DNA from: Intestinirhabdus alba
Lineage (GTDB): Bacteria; Pseudomonadota; Gammaproteobacteria; Enterobacterales; Enterobacteriaceae
DNA: 64,000 bases
Assembly: GCF_009711095.1 (NCBI RefSeq)
Contig: NZ_WMJZ01000008.1
Span: 91,416 to 155,415 of the forward strand
Direction: 5' to 3'
The notes beneath the pieces were generated by a model, which was not told where the DNA came from, did not search any database, and saw only the letters and a program-made list of their open reading frames with translations. Positions 8,672-18,555 of the stretch are shown here, piece by piece. The position numbers and the translations under genes were made by a program. Each line of letters opens with the position of its first letter. The first letter of the stretch is position 1.

Positions 8672-9703
8672 TTATTTGCCCATCTTCACTTCGCTGACCC
8701 ACCTGTTGATCAGCTGCTTGCGAACTTCGGTCGACCCATATTTATCCATGTCGTAATCGATAAGCTTCAGGTCGTCGAGCTTCAGCGAGTTCGGCGAGGT
8801 TTCGGCGGTGGTGTTGGTTGGGATCTGGTACGACTTGCCTCTCTTCCAGGCCAGCTCCTGGGCCTCTTTCGACAGCGCCCAGTCGACGAACAGCCTGGCG
8901 TTATCAGCATTGCGCGCTCCCTTCAGAATGCTGATCCCGCCGATCTCATAGCCGGTGCCTTCGCAGGGGGCGATCAGCTCCAGCGGTGCGCCCTGCTCCT
9001 TTTCCAGCGAGTAGTCGTGCAGAAAGCCGATGCCGATGGCCGTTTCGCCGCGCGCGGCGTTGCGCGCCGGGGCGATGCCGGATTTGGTGTATTGTGAGAC
9101 GTTGGCGTTGAGCTGTTTCAGGTAGTCAAAAGCCTTTTCGTCGCCCCACAGCTGGGCGAAGGTCGCCAGCGCGGTGTAGGCGGTGCCGGAGCTTTGCGGA
9201 TCGGCGATCTGGATTTCGCCCTTATAGTCGGCTTTGGTCAGATCCTGCCAGCAGCGGGGAACCGGCAGATTTTTCTCTTTCAGGCGCTGGGTGTTAACGC
9301 CAAAGCCCAGAATGCCGACGTAGACGCCGGAGGTCAGGTTGCCCTTCACCCTGGCCGGATCGCGGAATTTTTCCATCACCTGAGCAAGGTTCGGCGACTG
9401 ATACGGCTGCAGCAGGCCCATTTCTCCGGCCTGGGACTGCGGATCGAGGGTGCCGCCGTACCAGACGTCGGCCTGCGGGTTTTTCTTCTCGGCGTCCACC
9501 TTCGCCAGGGTGCTGCCGGAGCCGTTGCGGATAAAGGTGGTTTTCACGGCGTATTTTTCGCCGAAGGCTTTGGTTTCCGCTTCGCACATTTCGTTGGTGG
9601 CGCTGCAGTACACCACCAGCCGGCCTTTGGCCTGCGCCGCGCTGGTTAAGGCCGCCAGCGCCAGGGCGGAGGCGAGCAGAGTCGAGGTGAAGGTCATTTT
9701 CAT
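8672..9703 (-). CDS. afuA: Periplasmic sugar-phosphate binding protein AfuA
   Basis: The 343-residue protein has a signal peptide ending TSAAQA at residue 25, followed by a class of solute-binding fold first annotated as ferric-ion binding (LVVYCSATNEMCEAE, then FIRNGSGSTLAKV and ADVWYGG). AfuA of enteric pathogens is known to bind hexose-6-phosphates and sedoheptulose-7-phosphate rather than iron. This orthologue sits in the same context of uhp-like regulators. Its ATG overlaps the TAA of the MFS gene upstream (TAATG), and AAGGATAAAATA supplies the ribosome site, so translation is probably coupled. Ligand specificity is inferred from the family and neighbours. Confidence 0.85.
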   Translation of the reverse strand: MKMTFTSTLLASALALAALTSAAQAKGRLVVYCSATNEMCEAETKAFGEKYAVKTTFIRNGSGSTLAKVDAEKKNPQADVWYGGTLDPQSQAGEMGLLQPYQSPNLAQVMEKFRDPARVKGNLTSGVYVGILGFGVNTQRLKEKNLPVPRCWQDLTKADYKGEIQIADPQSSGTAYTALATFAQLWGDEKAFDYLKQLNANVSQYTKSGIAPARNAARGETAIGIGFLHDYSLEKEQGAPLELIAPCEGTGYEIGGISILKGARNADNARLFVDWALSKEAQELAWKRGKSYQIPTNTTAETSPNSLKLDDLKLIDYDMDKYGSTEVRKQLINRWVSEVKMGK

Positions 9704-11004
9704 TATTTTATCCTTGGTCTGTGAAGAGAGGTGACGCCCGCCATCAGCAGCGGCATCAGCAGTAAAACCATCAGGGCCCCGGCCATCGCCAGCAGGCTGA
9801 ACATTCCCGACCAGCCGTAGCGTTCAATCACCTGCGACAGCGGCCAGCCCGCCAGCGCGGCCCCCAGGTAGGCGAACAGGCCGAGAAAGCCGGTGATCGA
9901 GCCGGCCGCCGCCTTATGCCCGCACTCCACCGCGGCGAGGCCAATCAGCATCTGCGGGCCGAAGACAAAAAAGCCGACGGTGAAGAAGCAGGCCGCCAGC
10001 AGCGCATCGTGATGCATCGGTGCCAGCCACAGCGCGGCGACGGAGACCATCAGCCCCAGCGTAAACAGCAAAATCATTGGTGCCCGCTGGCCGCTGAACA
10101 GCAGATCGGAACCCCATCCGGCGAACAGCGCCCCGAGCAGGCCGCCCGCTTCAAACAGCATCACCGCGGCGTTGGCGCTGAGCAGGTTGACGCCGCGGCT
10201 TTCGGTGAGCCAGAGGTTGCCCCAGTCGTTGAGCGCGATGCGGATCAGATAAACCAGCACATATGAGACGCCCAGCAGCCAGATGGTCGGGTTTTTCAAC
10301 ATCGTGACGCGCAGCATCCGCCACAGCCCCATCGGCGGGCTAAGCTGCTCCTGGCGCAGTTCCAGCGGGTCCTTGCGCCAGTCGCCCACCGAAGGCAGCC
10401 CCTCCTCTCTGGGCGTGCCCTTCAGCTGTAGCATCAGCCACGTCCCCGTCGCCATGCCGATGACGCCGGGGAACAGCATCGCCGCCTGCCAGCCCCAGCG
10501 CAGGGTGGCAAAGGCGCTGATAAGCGGGATAATTGCCCCGCCGATGTTGATCGACATATTCCAGCAGCCCCACCAGAAGCCGCGCTCGTTGCGCGAATAC
10601 CAGTGGGTCAGCAGCCGGGCGCAGGGCGGCCATCCCCAGCCCTGAAAAAAGCCGTTCAGCGTCCAGACGATCAGCAGCAGCGTCAGGGATTCGCCGAAGG
10701 CGAACGCCACGTTCAGCGCGCCGGTGGCGAACAGGCCAACTCCCATAAAGCCGCGCTGCCCGTGGCCGTCATGCCATAGCCCGGCGGTAAATTTTGACAG
10801 GCCGTAGGCCAGGTAAAACAGCGATCCCAGCAGGCCGATAGCGCCCTTATCCAGCCCCAGATCCGTTTGCAGGGCGGGGAGCACGTAGTTAACGCTTTTG
10901 CGCGTCAGATAAAAGGCCGCGTAGCCGATGACCATGCACAGCAGCAGCCGCAGGCGCAGCGTCCGGTAGCGTCGATCGATATCTTTTGTTGAGCGTGAGG
11001 GCAT
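9703..11004 (-). CDS. UhpC-like MFS sugar-phosphate sensor/transporter
   Basis: This is a 433-residue, 12-segment protein of the organophosphate:phosphate antiporter branch (GlpT/UhpT/UhpC). The family signature after the first helix is clear (YAAFYLTRKSVNYVLPAL), and the central loop (KGTPREEGLPSVGDW) is typical. UhpC is an antiporter homologue that works as a membrane receptor for glucose-6-phosphate and signals through UhpB. The regulator pair directly upstream on the same strand fits that role. It opens the transporter unit: ACGGAG precedes the start and its TAA overlaps the afuA ATG. The 84-bp gap upstream (11005-11088) contains a TATAGT -10-like element and is the likely promoter. It could also transport. 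Confidence 0.82.
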   Translation of the reverse strand: MPSRSTKDIDRRYRTLRLRLLLCMVIGYAAFYLTRKSVNYVLPALQTDLGLDKGAIGLLGSLFYLAYGLSKFTAGLWHDGHGQRGFMGVGLFATGALNVAFAFGESLTLLLIVWTLNGFFQGWGWPPCARLLTHWYSRNERGFWWGCWNMSINIGGAIIPLISAFATLRWGWQAAMLFPGVIGMATGTWLMLQLKGTPREEGLPSVGDWRKDPLELRQEQLSPPMGLWRMLRVTMLKNPTIWLLGVSYVLVYLIRIALNDWGNLWLTESRGVNLLSANAAVMLFEAGGLLGALFAGWGSDLLFSGQRAPMILLFTLGLMVSVAALWLAPMHHDALLAACFFTVGFFVFGPQMLIGLAAVECGHKAAAGSITGFLGLFAYLGAALAGWPLSQVIERYGWSGMFSLLAMAGALMVLLLMPLLMAGVTSLHRPRIK

Positions 11005-11088
11005 GGCGGTCTCCGTTTTGCCGACTATAAAAAAGTCAGGCGCAAAGGAGATGAGAGAAAGTCGGCGATGGCTAAGATTTTTTCCTGG

Positions 11089-12630
11089 TTACTGGCGGGC
11101 CTGATGTAAATTTGTGGGCAGGTTAACAGTTACCCGCGTGCCGGAGCGGGCGTCGAGGCGCAGCTCGCCGCCGAGGGCGCTGGCCCGCTCGCGCATCCCC
11201 TGGATGCCAAGGCCGGGGCACGTTTCCGGGCCGAACCCCACGCCGTTATCCTCCACCTCAAGACAGAGCACCTCGTCCTGCTGGCGCAGCGAGACCCGCA
11301 CTTCGCTGGCCCGGGCGTGTTTACAGACGTTATTAAGCAGCTCCTGCAGCAGCCGGTAGAGGGTGAAGCGCAGCGTTTCGCTTTGGGGCGTGGCCGCCAG
11401 CCGGTAGTCAAAGCGGCAGCGGATGCCGCGCTCGGCAAAGGCGAACTCGTTAAGCAGATGGTGTAGCGCCTCTTTAAAGGAGAGTTCGTCAAGGGCCGGC
11501 GGGCGCAGCTGGCGCAGCAGCTGACGGGTGGAGAGATGAATGCGCCGGGAGAGATCGGCGATCTGCGCGGCGGCGGCCTGCACCTGCTGCGGCTCGTTCA
11601 CCCGGCTCACCAGCTGGGACTGGATCTGGATGGCGGTGATATTCTGGCCGATTTCGTCGTGCAGCTCGCGCGCCAGGCGTTTGCGGGTATCCTCTTCGCT
11701 GTGGATCAGCTTTTCGGCCAGCGCCCGCCGCGCCGCCAGCTCGGTCTCCAGCCGCTGGCGATAGTGGTGCAGGTTGCGCGCCAGGTGCTGCTGGCGGCTG
11801 ATGGCGATCCCCAGCCCGACGCCGAGCAGCGCCTGGGTGGCGAGAAAAATTTCCAGCTCCACCAGGTTACTGAATCCGATGCCCACCTGGCGAGCGATAG
11901 CGATGGTTATGCTGCCGAGCAGGCCGGAGAGCACGCCGCCCTGCCAGCCGAACTTCCACGCCATCACCACGTTGGGCAGAAAGACCACGATCAGCAGCAG
12001 GCGCTCGATCTCCGGCGACAGCACCATCTGGGTGGCGATGCCGATGATAAAAAACAGGCTGCACCAGACGATCAGCGAGCTGCGCAGCGGCGGGGCGGGC
12101 ATATCCAGCCCCAGCAGATGCTCGCGGTGCTGCTGGCGAAGGAAGGCAAAGATCAAATAAACGAACGGGGTCAGCAGCACGCCGCCGGTAAAAGAGGCCA
12201 GTCCGGGCAGGATCGTCGGGGCCGCCGTAAAGGGCGACAGCAGGGCGGTATTAAGCAGCGAGGCGGCGGTCACCGCCGCCAGCAGCAGGCTCAGCCGCTG
12301 CCAGTAGAGTGGAAAACGGTGCCAGAAGCGCTGGGCGAGGGCGGCGGGAAGCAGGCTAATCAGCGGTGCGGCCAGCGGCGCGTAGTCGTCGAGCAGCCCT
12401 TCGCCGTGCAGCCAGAGCAGGATCGCCGTCGGCGTCAGCGCCAGGGCGGGCCAGTAGCGGCGCGGGAGCAGGATCAGCAGCGCCAGACAGACGCCGTGGG
12501 GCAGGAACAGCGCCGCCTGCAGACCGCTGTGGGTCAGGTGAAAGCCGAGGGTCCACAGCATCAGCCAGCCGCATCCCCAGGCCAGTACGATAAACAGCGA
12601 AACCGCCGCCCGGCGAAGCGTGCCCGACAT
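11089..12630 (-). CDS. UhpB-like sensor histidine kinase
   Basis: This 513-residue inner-membrane kinase has about eight N-terminal hydrophobic segments of MASE1 type (residues 10-290), a short coiled coil, and a HisKA_3 domain with the phospho-acceptor His in RELHDEIGQNITAIQ. The HATPase part shows the N box ELLNNVCKHARA and the G box VEDNGVGFG, with LGIQGMRERA later. Its ATG overlaps the stop of the response regulator (TAATG), so the two are coupled. It probably receives the signal from the UhpC-like protein and phosphorylates the UhpA-like protein. Canonical uhp genes are expected elsewhere in the genome, so this is a paralogous set. Confidence 0.85.
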   Translation of the reverse strand: MSGTLRRAAVSLFIVLAWGCGWLMLWTLGFHLTHSGLQAALFLPHGVCLALLILLPRRYWPALALTPTAILLWLHGEGLLDDYAPLAAPLISLLPAALAQRFWHRFPLYWQRLSLLLAAVTAASLLNTALLSPFTAAPTILPGLASFTGGVLLTPFVYLIFAFLRQQHREHLLGLDMPAPPLRSSLIVWCSLFFIIGIATQMVLSPEIERLLLIVVFLPNVVMAWKFGWQGGVLSGLLGSITIAIARQVGIGFSNLVELEIFLATQALLGVGLGIAISRQQHLARNLHHYRQRLETELAARRALAEKLIHSEEDTRKRLARELHDEIGQNITAIQIQSQLVSRVNEPQQVQAAAAQIADLSRRIHLSTRQLLRQLRPPALDELSFKEALHHLLNEFAFAERGIRCRFDYRLAATPQSETLRFTLYRLLQELLNNVCKHARASEVRVSLRQQDEVLCLEVEDNGVGFGPETCPGLGIQGMRERASALGGELRLDARSGTRVTVNLPTNLHQARQ

Positions 12631-13259
12631 TAGTGGCTCGCCAACAGCTGATGCTCGAGGGCGAAGTGGACCAGCTCAATGGCGTTGTGGCACTGCAGCT
12701 TGTCCAGCACGTTGGCGCGATGCACGTGCACCGTTTTATGGCTGAGATCGAGCCGGAAGGCGATCTCCTTCACGCTCTCTCCTTTAACCAGCAGCGCAAA
12801 GACCTCGCGCTCGCGCGGGGTCAGGGCCGCCAGCGCCCTGGGCGGCTGTTCGCCGCCGCGCAGGGCCCGCAGCGCGTCGGCGCACAGATAGTGCCCGCCC
12901 ATGCCGACGGCGCGCACCGCCCGTACCAGCTCCTCCGGCCCGCAGCGCTTAGTCAGATAGCCGCTGGCCCCGGCGTCGAGGGCGCTTTGCACAAAGCTTG
13001 GCGCGTCGTAAATGCTGAGGATAATGGCGCGAAAGCCCGGCTTCTGCGCGCGCAGCCGCTTCAGCAGGCTCAGCCCGTTTTCGTCCGGCATGGCGATATC
13101 CATCACCGCGACGTCTATCGCATTGCGCAGCAGGGCGGGCCAGGCCTCCGCCGCGCAGCCGTACTGACCTGCCACCTCCAGCTCCTCCTCAAGGCTCAGC
13201 AGCTGCGCAAAACCGGAGCGGACAACCACATGGTCATCGATCAGCGCCACTCGAATCAT
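12630..13259 (-). CDS. UhpA-like response regulator (NarL/LuxR family)
   Basis: The 209-residue protein has a receiver domain with D8/D9 and the phospho-acceptor D54 (VAVMDIAMPDENG), a conserved Lys in YLTKRC, and a C-terminal LuxR helix-turn-helix (LTPREREVFALLVKG, then VKEIAFRLDLSHKTVHVHR). The ATG at 13259 has AGGAGAGGT upstream; a longer frame to 13526 lacks family similarity. It is the first gene of the uhpAB-like pair and diverges from tauA across a 247-bp region. The likely target is the promoter before the uhpC-like/afuABC genes. Confidence 0.88.
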   Translation of the reverse strand: MIRVALIDDHVVVRSGFAQLLSLEEELEVAGQYGCAAEAWPALLRNAIDVAVMDIAMPDENGLSLLKRLRAQKPGFRAIILSIYDAPSFVQSALDAGASGYLTKRCGPEELVRAVRAVGMGGHYLCADALRALRGGEQPPRALAALTPREREVFALLVKGESVKEIAFRLDLSHKTVHVHRANVLDKLQCHNAIELVHFALEHQLLASH

Positions 13260-13506
13260 CTCTACCTCTCCTGCCCAGTAAAATGGCTCTATGATGCCCG
13301 GCGGCGGCGCGCTGGCAATCGGCCGCGCCCGAATGTGTAACGAAGGTAACAAAATGGCACGGGCAGCGAAGGCTATATGATAAAAATGGCTACCCTGTGC
13401 TTTTTTTTCTAAAAACAGTTGGTTATTAATTAGACGTTTTAATTCCTTTATTAACCCCCGGCACCACGAAATACTGCACCCACAACGAGACAGGGGAGCA
13501 GACACA

Positions 13507-14466
13507 ATGGTTAGCACATCGCGCACACTTCTTGCCGCGCTGGCGTTTATCGCCTTTCAGGCGCAGGCGGTTAACGTCACCGTTGCGTATCAAACTTCCG
13601 TCGATCCGGCGAAGGTGGCGCAGGCGGATAACACCTTCGCTACCGTGAGCGGGGCGACCGTCGACTGGCGCAAATTCGACAGCGGGGCAAGCATTGTTCG
13701 CGCGTTGGCCTCGGGCGATGTGCAGATCGGCAATCTCGGCTCCAGCCCGCTGGCGGTGGCCGCCGGTCAGCAGGTGCCCATTGAGGTTTTTCTGCTCGCC
13801 GCAAAGCTCGGCAGTTCCGAAGCGCTGATAGTCAAAAAAAACCTCGGCCGGCCGGAGGATCTGATTGGTAAGCGCATCGCGGTGCCGTTTACCTCCACTA
13901 CCCATTACAGCCTGCTGGCGGCGCTGAAGCACTGGGGCATCAAGCCCGGCCAACTGGAAATTGTCAATCTCCAGCCGCCGGAGATTATCGCCGCCTGGCA
14001 GCGCGGGGATATTGACGGTGCCTACGTCTGGGCACCGGCGGTGAACGAGCTGGAAAAGGAGGGCCGGGTGCTGACCGACTCCAGGCAGGTAGGCGAATGG
14101 GGAGCGCCCACCCTGGACGTCTGGGTGGTGCGCAAAGATTTTGCTGAAAAATATCCGCAGGTGGTGAAAGCCTTCGCCAAAAGCGCCATCGCGGCCCAGC
14201 AGGCCTATATTGCCAGCCCCGACGCCTGGCTGAAGCAGCCGCAGAACCTCAGTAAGCTGTCGCGCTTAAGCGGCGTGCCGGAAGCGGACGTGCCGGCGCT
14301 GCTTAAAGGTAACGTCTGGCTGACGCAGCGGCAGCAGGTCACCGAGCTGGAGGGGGCGGTGAATAAAGTTATTATCGATACCGTACGCTTCCTTAAGGCG
14401 CAGGGCAAAGTGCCTGCCGCGGCCGCCGACTACAGCCAGTACGTCACCAGCCGCTTTGTGCAATAA
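13507..14466 (+). CDS. tauA: Taurine ABC transporter substrate-binding protein
   Basis: This is the periplasmic taurine receptor, 319 residues with a signal peptide ending FQAQA. The solute-binding fold is evident ([52 protein letters not shown]). It starts the tauABCD operon for sulfur scavenging from taurine under sulfate limitation, which in E. coli is controlled by CysB and Cbl. AGGGGAG precedes the ATG. The AT-rich stretch at 13380-13460 is the probable activator and promoter region; I did not find a binding site I could call with confidence. The gene order tauABCD-hemB is conserved with E. coli. Confidence 0.95.
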   Translation: MVSTSRTLLAALAFIAFQAQAVNVTVAYQTSVDPAKVAQADNTFATVSGATVDWRKFDSGASIVRALASGDVQIGNLGSSPLAVAAGQQVPIEVFLLAAKLGSSEALIVKKNLGRPEDLIGKRIAVPFTSTTHYSLLAALKHWGIKPGQLEIVNLQPPEIIAAWQRGDIDGAYVWAPAVNELEKEGRVLTDSRQVGEWGAPTLDVWVVRKDFAEKYPQVVKAFAKSAIAAQQAYIASPDAWLKQPQNLSKLSRLSGVPEADVPALLKGNVWLTQRQQVTELEGAVNKVIIDTVRFLKAQGKVPAAAADYSQYVTSRFVQ

Positions 14467-14476
14467 GGAGGCGCAG

Positions 14477-15244
14477 ATGTTGCAAATCTCTCATCTTTCC
14501 GCCAGCTATTCGGGGAAACCGGTGCTGGAGGATATCACGCTGTCGCTGGATCTCGACGAGCTGCTGGTGGTGCTGGGTCCCTCCGGCTGCGGTAAAACCA
14601 CCCTGCTGAATCTGATTGCTGGCTTTGTGCCGTATCAGCACGGCAGCATCCGGCTGGCGGGGCGACGGGTGAATGGACCGGGTGCCGATCGCGGCGTGGT
14701 GTTCCAGCATGAGGGGCTGCTCCCCTGGCGCAGCGTAGAGGATAACGTGGCCTTTGGCCTACAGCTGGCCGGTATAGCGAAGGCGCGACGGCGGAAAATC
14801 GCCGCGGAGATGCTGAAAAAGGTTGGGCTGGAGGGGGCGGGGCGGCGCTTTATCTGGCAGCTCTCCGGCGGTCAGCGCCAGCGCGTCGGTATTGCCCGCG
14901 CCCTTGCGGCGAACCCGCAGCTTCTGCTGCTGGACGAGCCTTTCGGCGCGCTGGATGCCTTTACCCGCGAGCAGATGCAAACCCTGCTATTGACGCTCTG
15001 GTATGAGACCGGCAGGCAGGTGCTGCTGATTACCCACGATATTGAAGAAGCGGTGTTTATGGCCACCGGACTGGTACTGCTCTCTCCTGGGCCGGGGAGG
15101 ATAGTGGAACATTTGCCGCTCGACTTCTCCCGTCGCTTTGTGGCCGGAGAGCCGGTACGCAGCATTAAGTCCGATCCGCAGTTTATCGAGATGCGCGAGT
15201 ATGTTTTAAGCCGCGTTTTTGCACAGCGGGAGGCCTTCTCATGA
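14477..15244 (+). CDS. tauB: Taurine ABC transporter ATPase
   Basis: The 255-residue ATPase shows Walker [12 protein letters not shown], signature [13 protein letters not shown], Walker [13 protein letters not shown] and switch ITHDIEEA. The true start is the ATG at 14477 with AAGGAGG seven bases upstream; an upstream in-frame codon at 14456 would overlap tauA. It follows tauA by 10 bp and overlaps tauC by 4 bp (ATGA), as in a tightly coupled operon. It energises taurine import through TauC. Confidence 0.95.
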   Translation: MLQISHLSASYSGKPVLEDITLSLDLDELLVVLGPSGCGKTTLLNLIAGFVPYQHGSIRLAGRRVNGPGADRGVVFQHEGLLPWRSVEDNVAFGLQLAGIAKARRRKIAAEMLKKVGLEGAGRRFIWQLSGGQRQRVGIARALAANPQLLLLDEPFGALDAFTREQMQTLLLTLWYETGRQVLLITHDIEEAVFMATGLVLLSPGPGRIVEHLPLDFSRRFVAGEPVRSIKSDPQFIEMREYVLSRVFAQREAFS

Positions 15245-16065
15245 ATGAGGTTGCCAACGACAAGCCGCGGCGGAGTATGCAGTGGCGCTGGCCGTTTTCC
15301 CGGCGGATAACGCTCAGCATGAGCACTCTGGCGGTTGTTGCGGCGACATGGTGGGCGGTGACGGGGCTGCAGCTGATTAGCCCGCTGTTTCTGCCGCCGC
15401 CGGGGCTGGTGCTGCAAAAACTGATCGTCATTGCCGGGCCGCAGGGGTTTATGGACGCCACGCTGTGGCAGCATCTGGCGGCCAGCCTGACGCGCATTGT
15501 GCTGGCACTGTTGGCGGCGCTGGTGCTGGGGGTGCCGGTGGGGATTGCTATGGGGTTGAGCCAGACGGTGCGCGGCATACTCGATCCGATTATTGAGCTT
15601 TATCGCCCGGTGCCGCCGCTGGCCTATCTGCCGCTGATGGTGATCTGGTTCGGGATTGGTGAAACCTCGAAGATCCTGCTGATCTATCTGGCCATTTTTG
15701 CCCCCGTCGCCATGTCGGCCCTGGCGGGGGTGACGAGCGCGCGCCAGGTGCGCATTCGCGCCGCCCGTTCGCTGGGAGCCAGCCGGATGCAGGTGCTGCG
15801 GTTGGTGATCCTGCCCGGCGCGCTGCCGGAGATCCTCACCGGCCTGCGCATCGGGCTGGGGGTCGGTTGGTCGACGCTGGTGGCGGCGGAGCTGATTGCG
15901 GCGACGCGCGGCTTAGGCTTTATGGTGCAGTCGGCCGGCGAATTTCTCGCCACCGACGTGGTGCTGGCGGGCATCGCGGTGATTGCGGCGATTGCCTTTA
16001 TTTTAGAACTTGGGCTGCGTGCGCTTCAGCGCTGTCTGACGCCCTGGCATGGAGAAGGACAATGA
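15241..16065 (+). CDS. tauC: Taurine ABC transporter permease
   Basis: This 274-residue inner-membrane permease of the nitrate/sulfonate/taurine class has about six to seven hydrophobic segments and an EAA-type loop ([17 protein letters not shown]). It overlaps tauB and tauD by 4 bp at each end (ATGA junctions). It forms the membrane channel of TauABC. Confidence 0.95.
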   Translation: MNEVANDKPRRSMQWRWPFSRRITLSMSTLAVVAATWWAVTGLQLISPLFLPPPGLVLQKLIVIAGPQGFMDATLWQHLAASLTRIVLALLAALVLGVPVGIAMGLSQTVRGILDPIIELYRPVPPLAYLPLMVIWFGIGETSKILLIYLAIFAPVAMSALAGVTSARQVRIRAARSLGASRMQVLRLVILPGALPEILTGLRIGLGVGWSTLVAAELIAATRGLGFMVQSAGEFLATDVVLAGIAVIAAIAFILELGLRALQRCLTPWHGEGQ

Positions 16066-16913
16066 GCGAACGTTTACAGATTACCCCGCTGGGAGTGCAC
16101 ATCGGCGCGCTGGTCTCCGGGGTCGATCTGACCCGCCCGCTGAGCGATAACCAGTTTGAGCAGCTGTACCATGCGGTGCTGCGTCATCAGGTGGTGTTTC
16201 TGCGCGAACAGGCCGTGACCCCGCAGCAGCAGCGCGCGCTGGCCCAGCGCTTCGGCGAACTACATATTCATCCGGTCTATCCGCACACCGAAGGGGTTGA
16301 GGAGATTATCGTGCTGGACACCCACAACGATAACCCGCCGGATAATGATAACTGGCACACCGATGTCACCTTTATTGCAACGCCCCCCGCCGCGGCGATT
16401 CTGGCGGCGAAAACGCTGCCGGCGGCCGGCGGCGATACCCTGTGGTCCAGCGGCATCGCCGCCTTTGAGGCCCTCTCCGCGCCGCTGCGTCGCCTGTTGA
16501 GCGGCCTGCGGGCGGAGCATGACTTTCGCAAGTCGTTTCCGGAGCATAAGCACCGCAGAAGCGATGAGGAGCACCGTCGCTGGCGGGAGGTGGCCGCCGC
16601 GCATCCGCCGCTGCTGCACCCGGTGGTGCGCACCCATCCCCTGAGCGGCAGGCAGGCGCTGTTCGTTAATGAAGGTTTTACCACGCGGATTGTCGATGTG
16701 ACGGAAAGAGAGAGCGAAGCGCTGCTGGCCTTTCTGTTCGCCCACGTGACCCGACCGGAGTTTCAGGTGCGCTGGCGCTGGCAGCCTGACGATCTGGCTA
16801 TCTGGGATAATCGCGTTACCCAGCATTACGCCAACGCCGACTATCTGCCCCAGCGGCGGATCATGCACCGGGCGACCGTTCTCGGGGATCGGCCCTTCTG
16901 GCGGGCGGGGTGA
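16062..16913 (+). CDS. tauD: Taurine dioxygenase
   Basis: TauD is a cytoplasmic Fe(II)/2-oxoglutarate-dependent dioxygenase that oxidises taurine so that it breaks down to sulfite and aminoacetaldehyde. The facial triad is visible as HTD in NDNWHTDVTF and the distal His in DNRVTQHYANADY, with the 2-oxoglutarate-binding Arg in RIMHRATV. At 283 residues it has normal length. It starts at the ATG at 16062 overlapping tauC and ends the operon. Confidence 0.95.
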   Translation: MSERLQITPLGVHIGALVSGVDLTRPLSDNQFEQLYHAVLRHQVVFLREQAVTPQQQRALAQRFGELHIHPVYPHTEGVEEIIVLDTHNDNPPDNDNWHTDVTFIATPPAAAILAAKTLPAAGGDTLWSSGIAAFEALSAPLRRLLSGLRAEHDFRKSFPEHKHRRSDEEHRRWREVAAAHPPLLHPVVRTHPLSGRQALFVNEGFTTRIVDVTERESEALLAFLFAHVTRPEFQVRWRWQPDDLAIWDNRVTQHYANADYLPQRRIMHRATVLGDRPFWRAG

Positions 16914-16928
16914 GCATTTACAGACAGG

Positions 16929-16951
16929 CGCTGCCGGAGGGGCCGGCAGCG
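16929..16951. terminator. Hairpin between convergent tauD and hemB
   Basis: A perfect 9-bp stem (CGCTGCCGG with CCGGCAGCG, loop AGGGG) lies in the 50-bp gap between the two stop codons. No clear U-run follows on either strand, so termination may be weak or factor-assisted. Confidence 0.5.
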
Positions 16952-16963
16952 TCCGGGGAGGCA

Positions 16964-17938
16964 TTAACGCAGGATTTTTTTCTCGGCCAGATCCAGCGCA
17001 AAGTAGCTGAAGATTAGATCCGCGCCCGCGCGTTTGATTGCGCCCAGGCTCTCCAGCGCCACTTTTTCTTCATCAATAGCACCCGCCATCGCGGCGAATT
17101 TGATCATCGCATACTCGCCGCTGACCTGGTACGCCCCCAGCGGCAGCTCGGTGCGCTCGCGGATCTCGCGCAGCACGTCGAGGTAGGCCCCCGCCGGTTT
17201 CACCATCAGGCAGTCCGCGCCCTGGGCTTCGTCGAGCAGCGATTCGCGGATCGCTTCCCGACGGTTCATCGGGTTCATCTGGTAGGTTTTACGATCGCCC
17301 TTCAGCGCCGTGCCCGCCGCCTCGCGGAACGGGCCGTAGAACGAGGAGGCGAACTTAGTGGAGTAGGACATGATGGCGGTATCGGTAAAACCTGCGGCGT
17401 CCAGCGCCTGGCGGATCGCCTGCACCTGGCCGTCCATCGCCGCGGAAGGCGCGATAAAATCGGCTCCCGCTGCGGCGGCAACGACGGCCTGTCTGCCCAG
17501 GTTCACCAGGGTGGCGTCGTTATCCACGCCGTGCTCGCCCAGCACGCCGCAGTGGCCGTGAGAGGTGTATTCACAAAAGCAGGTGTCGGACATGACGATC
17601 ATCTCCGGCACCGTCTGCTTGCAGATGCGCGACATTCTCGCCACCAGCCCCTCTTCCCGCCAGGCGTCGCTGCCGGTGTCGTCGGTGTGGTGGGAAATGC
17701 CGAAGGTCATGACCGAGCGGATGCCGGCGTTGGCGATGCGCTCGATTTCACGTGCCAGATGCTTTTCCGGGATACGCATGACGCCGGGCATGGCCTCGAT
17801 GGCCTTGTACTCGTCAAGCTCTTCTTCAACAAAAATCGGCAACACCAGGTCGTTCAGGCTGAGTGTTGTCTCTTCAAACATAGCGCGCAGCGCAGCAGAT
17901 TTGCGCAGGCGGCGGGGGCGATGGATTAAGTCTTTCAT
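16964..17938 (-). CDS. hemB: Delta-aminolevulinic acid dehydratase (porphobilinogen synthase)
   Basis: HemB condenses two 5-aminolevulinate molecules to porphobilinogen in haem synthesis. The 324-residue length equals E. coli HemB. The Zn-binding cysteines ([13 protein letters not shown]) and the two Schiff-base lysine regions ([12 protein letters not shown] and [11 protein letters not shown]) are present. The start is the ATG at 17938 ([13 protein letters not shown]); the frame extends upstream to 18016, but that part is not conserved. A TATACT -10 element (minus strand, 17971-17976) lies close upstream. It is convergent with tauD. Confidence 0.96.
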   Translation of the reverse strand: MKDLIHRPRRLRKSAALRAMFEETTLSLNDLVLPIFVEEELDEYKAIEAMPGVMRIPEKHLAREIERIANAGIRSVMTFGISHHTDDTGSDAWREEGLVARMSRICKQTVPEMIVMSDTCFCEYTSHGHCGVLGEHGVDNDATLVNLGRQAVVAAAAGADFIAPSAAMDGQVQAIRQALDAAGFTDTAIMSYSTKFASSFYGPFREAAGTALKGDRKTYQMNPMNRREAIRESLLDEAQGADCLMVKPAGAYLDVLREIRERTELPLGAYQVSGEYAMIKFAAMAGAIDEEKVALESLGAIKRAGADLIFSYFALDLAEKKILR

Positions 17939-18008
17939 GGGATGCCTGATGTTTGTGGAACCAAAGCCGCTAGTATACCCGAAGCGGGCCTGGGGTGTTT
18001 TATGAATG

Positions 18009-18078
18009 TGGCCCATTAGCGGCTGGCCGGGCCTGGCCTGTACGCTGCGGTTTCGGCGGGGTGCCCGATGGGCCAGGC
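18009..18078 (-). repeat. Dispersed repeat, shortened copy D
   Basis: On the minus strand it begins GCCTGGCCCATCGG, contains GAAACCGCAGCGTACA (matching the interior of the full copies) and ends GCTAATGGGCCA, so it has both ends of the family with most of the interior deleted. A 20-bp stretch reading into the left end (CTTAGCGCCTGGCCCATCGG) is identical in the copy at 62550. Confidence 0.65.
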
Positions 18079-18555
18079 GCTAAGGGTAAAATACCGAATT
18101 GGCTACGCCGCGGCGAAGCGGAAGCTAAACGCAATTTTCCGCGAGAAGCGTGGTGTTAAATAAAATCTTATCGACCAGGTTAAAATTCTTATATTTGTTA
18201 CTGGAATCAAATATTGATTTTTTATTTTTAAAAGCGATGGATGAGCGCGTTTTAAGAATAATTTAAATAGGATTTTTGCCGTCATTTTATCCTGGATTTG
18301 TTGCGCCACTCTGCTATTTTTACTCTGTTTTATATGCAATTTTAAACTTATTTTTCCGGGGGTTGTGGACGCGCGTGGTGATGGGCGTCGGCAGAGAGGT
18401 AATTTATATATTCGTCCGGTTCCGGACTTAGAGAAAACAGTAATTGAACCTTTCATCTATGACATCGCATAATCGTTTGGCGAAACATTACAATGTTTTT
18501 TATGCATTAATAATTGATGGATCAACGATATTAAATCCCTGAGGAGGGATGACAA
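18079..18555. other. AT-rich region between hemB and autotransporter
   Basis: The sequence is strongly AT-rich, unlike its surroundings, and contains no supported gene. It should hold the autotransporter promoter and is the kind of DNA that H-NS silences. Several TAATAAT/TTTATAT-like segments occur, but I could not single out one promoter. Confidence 0.45.
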
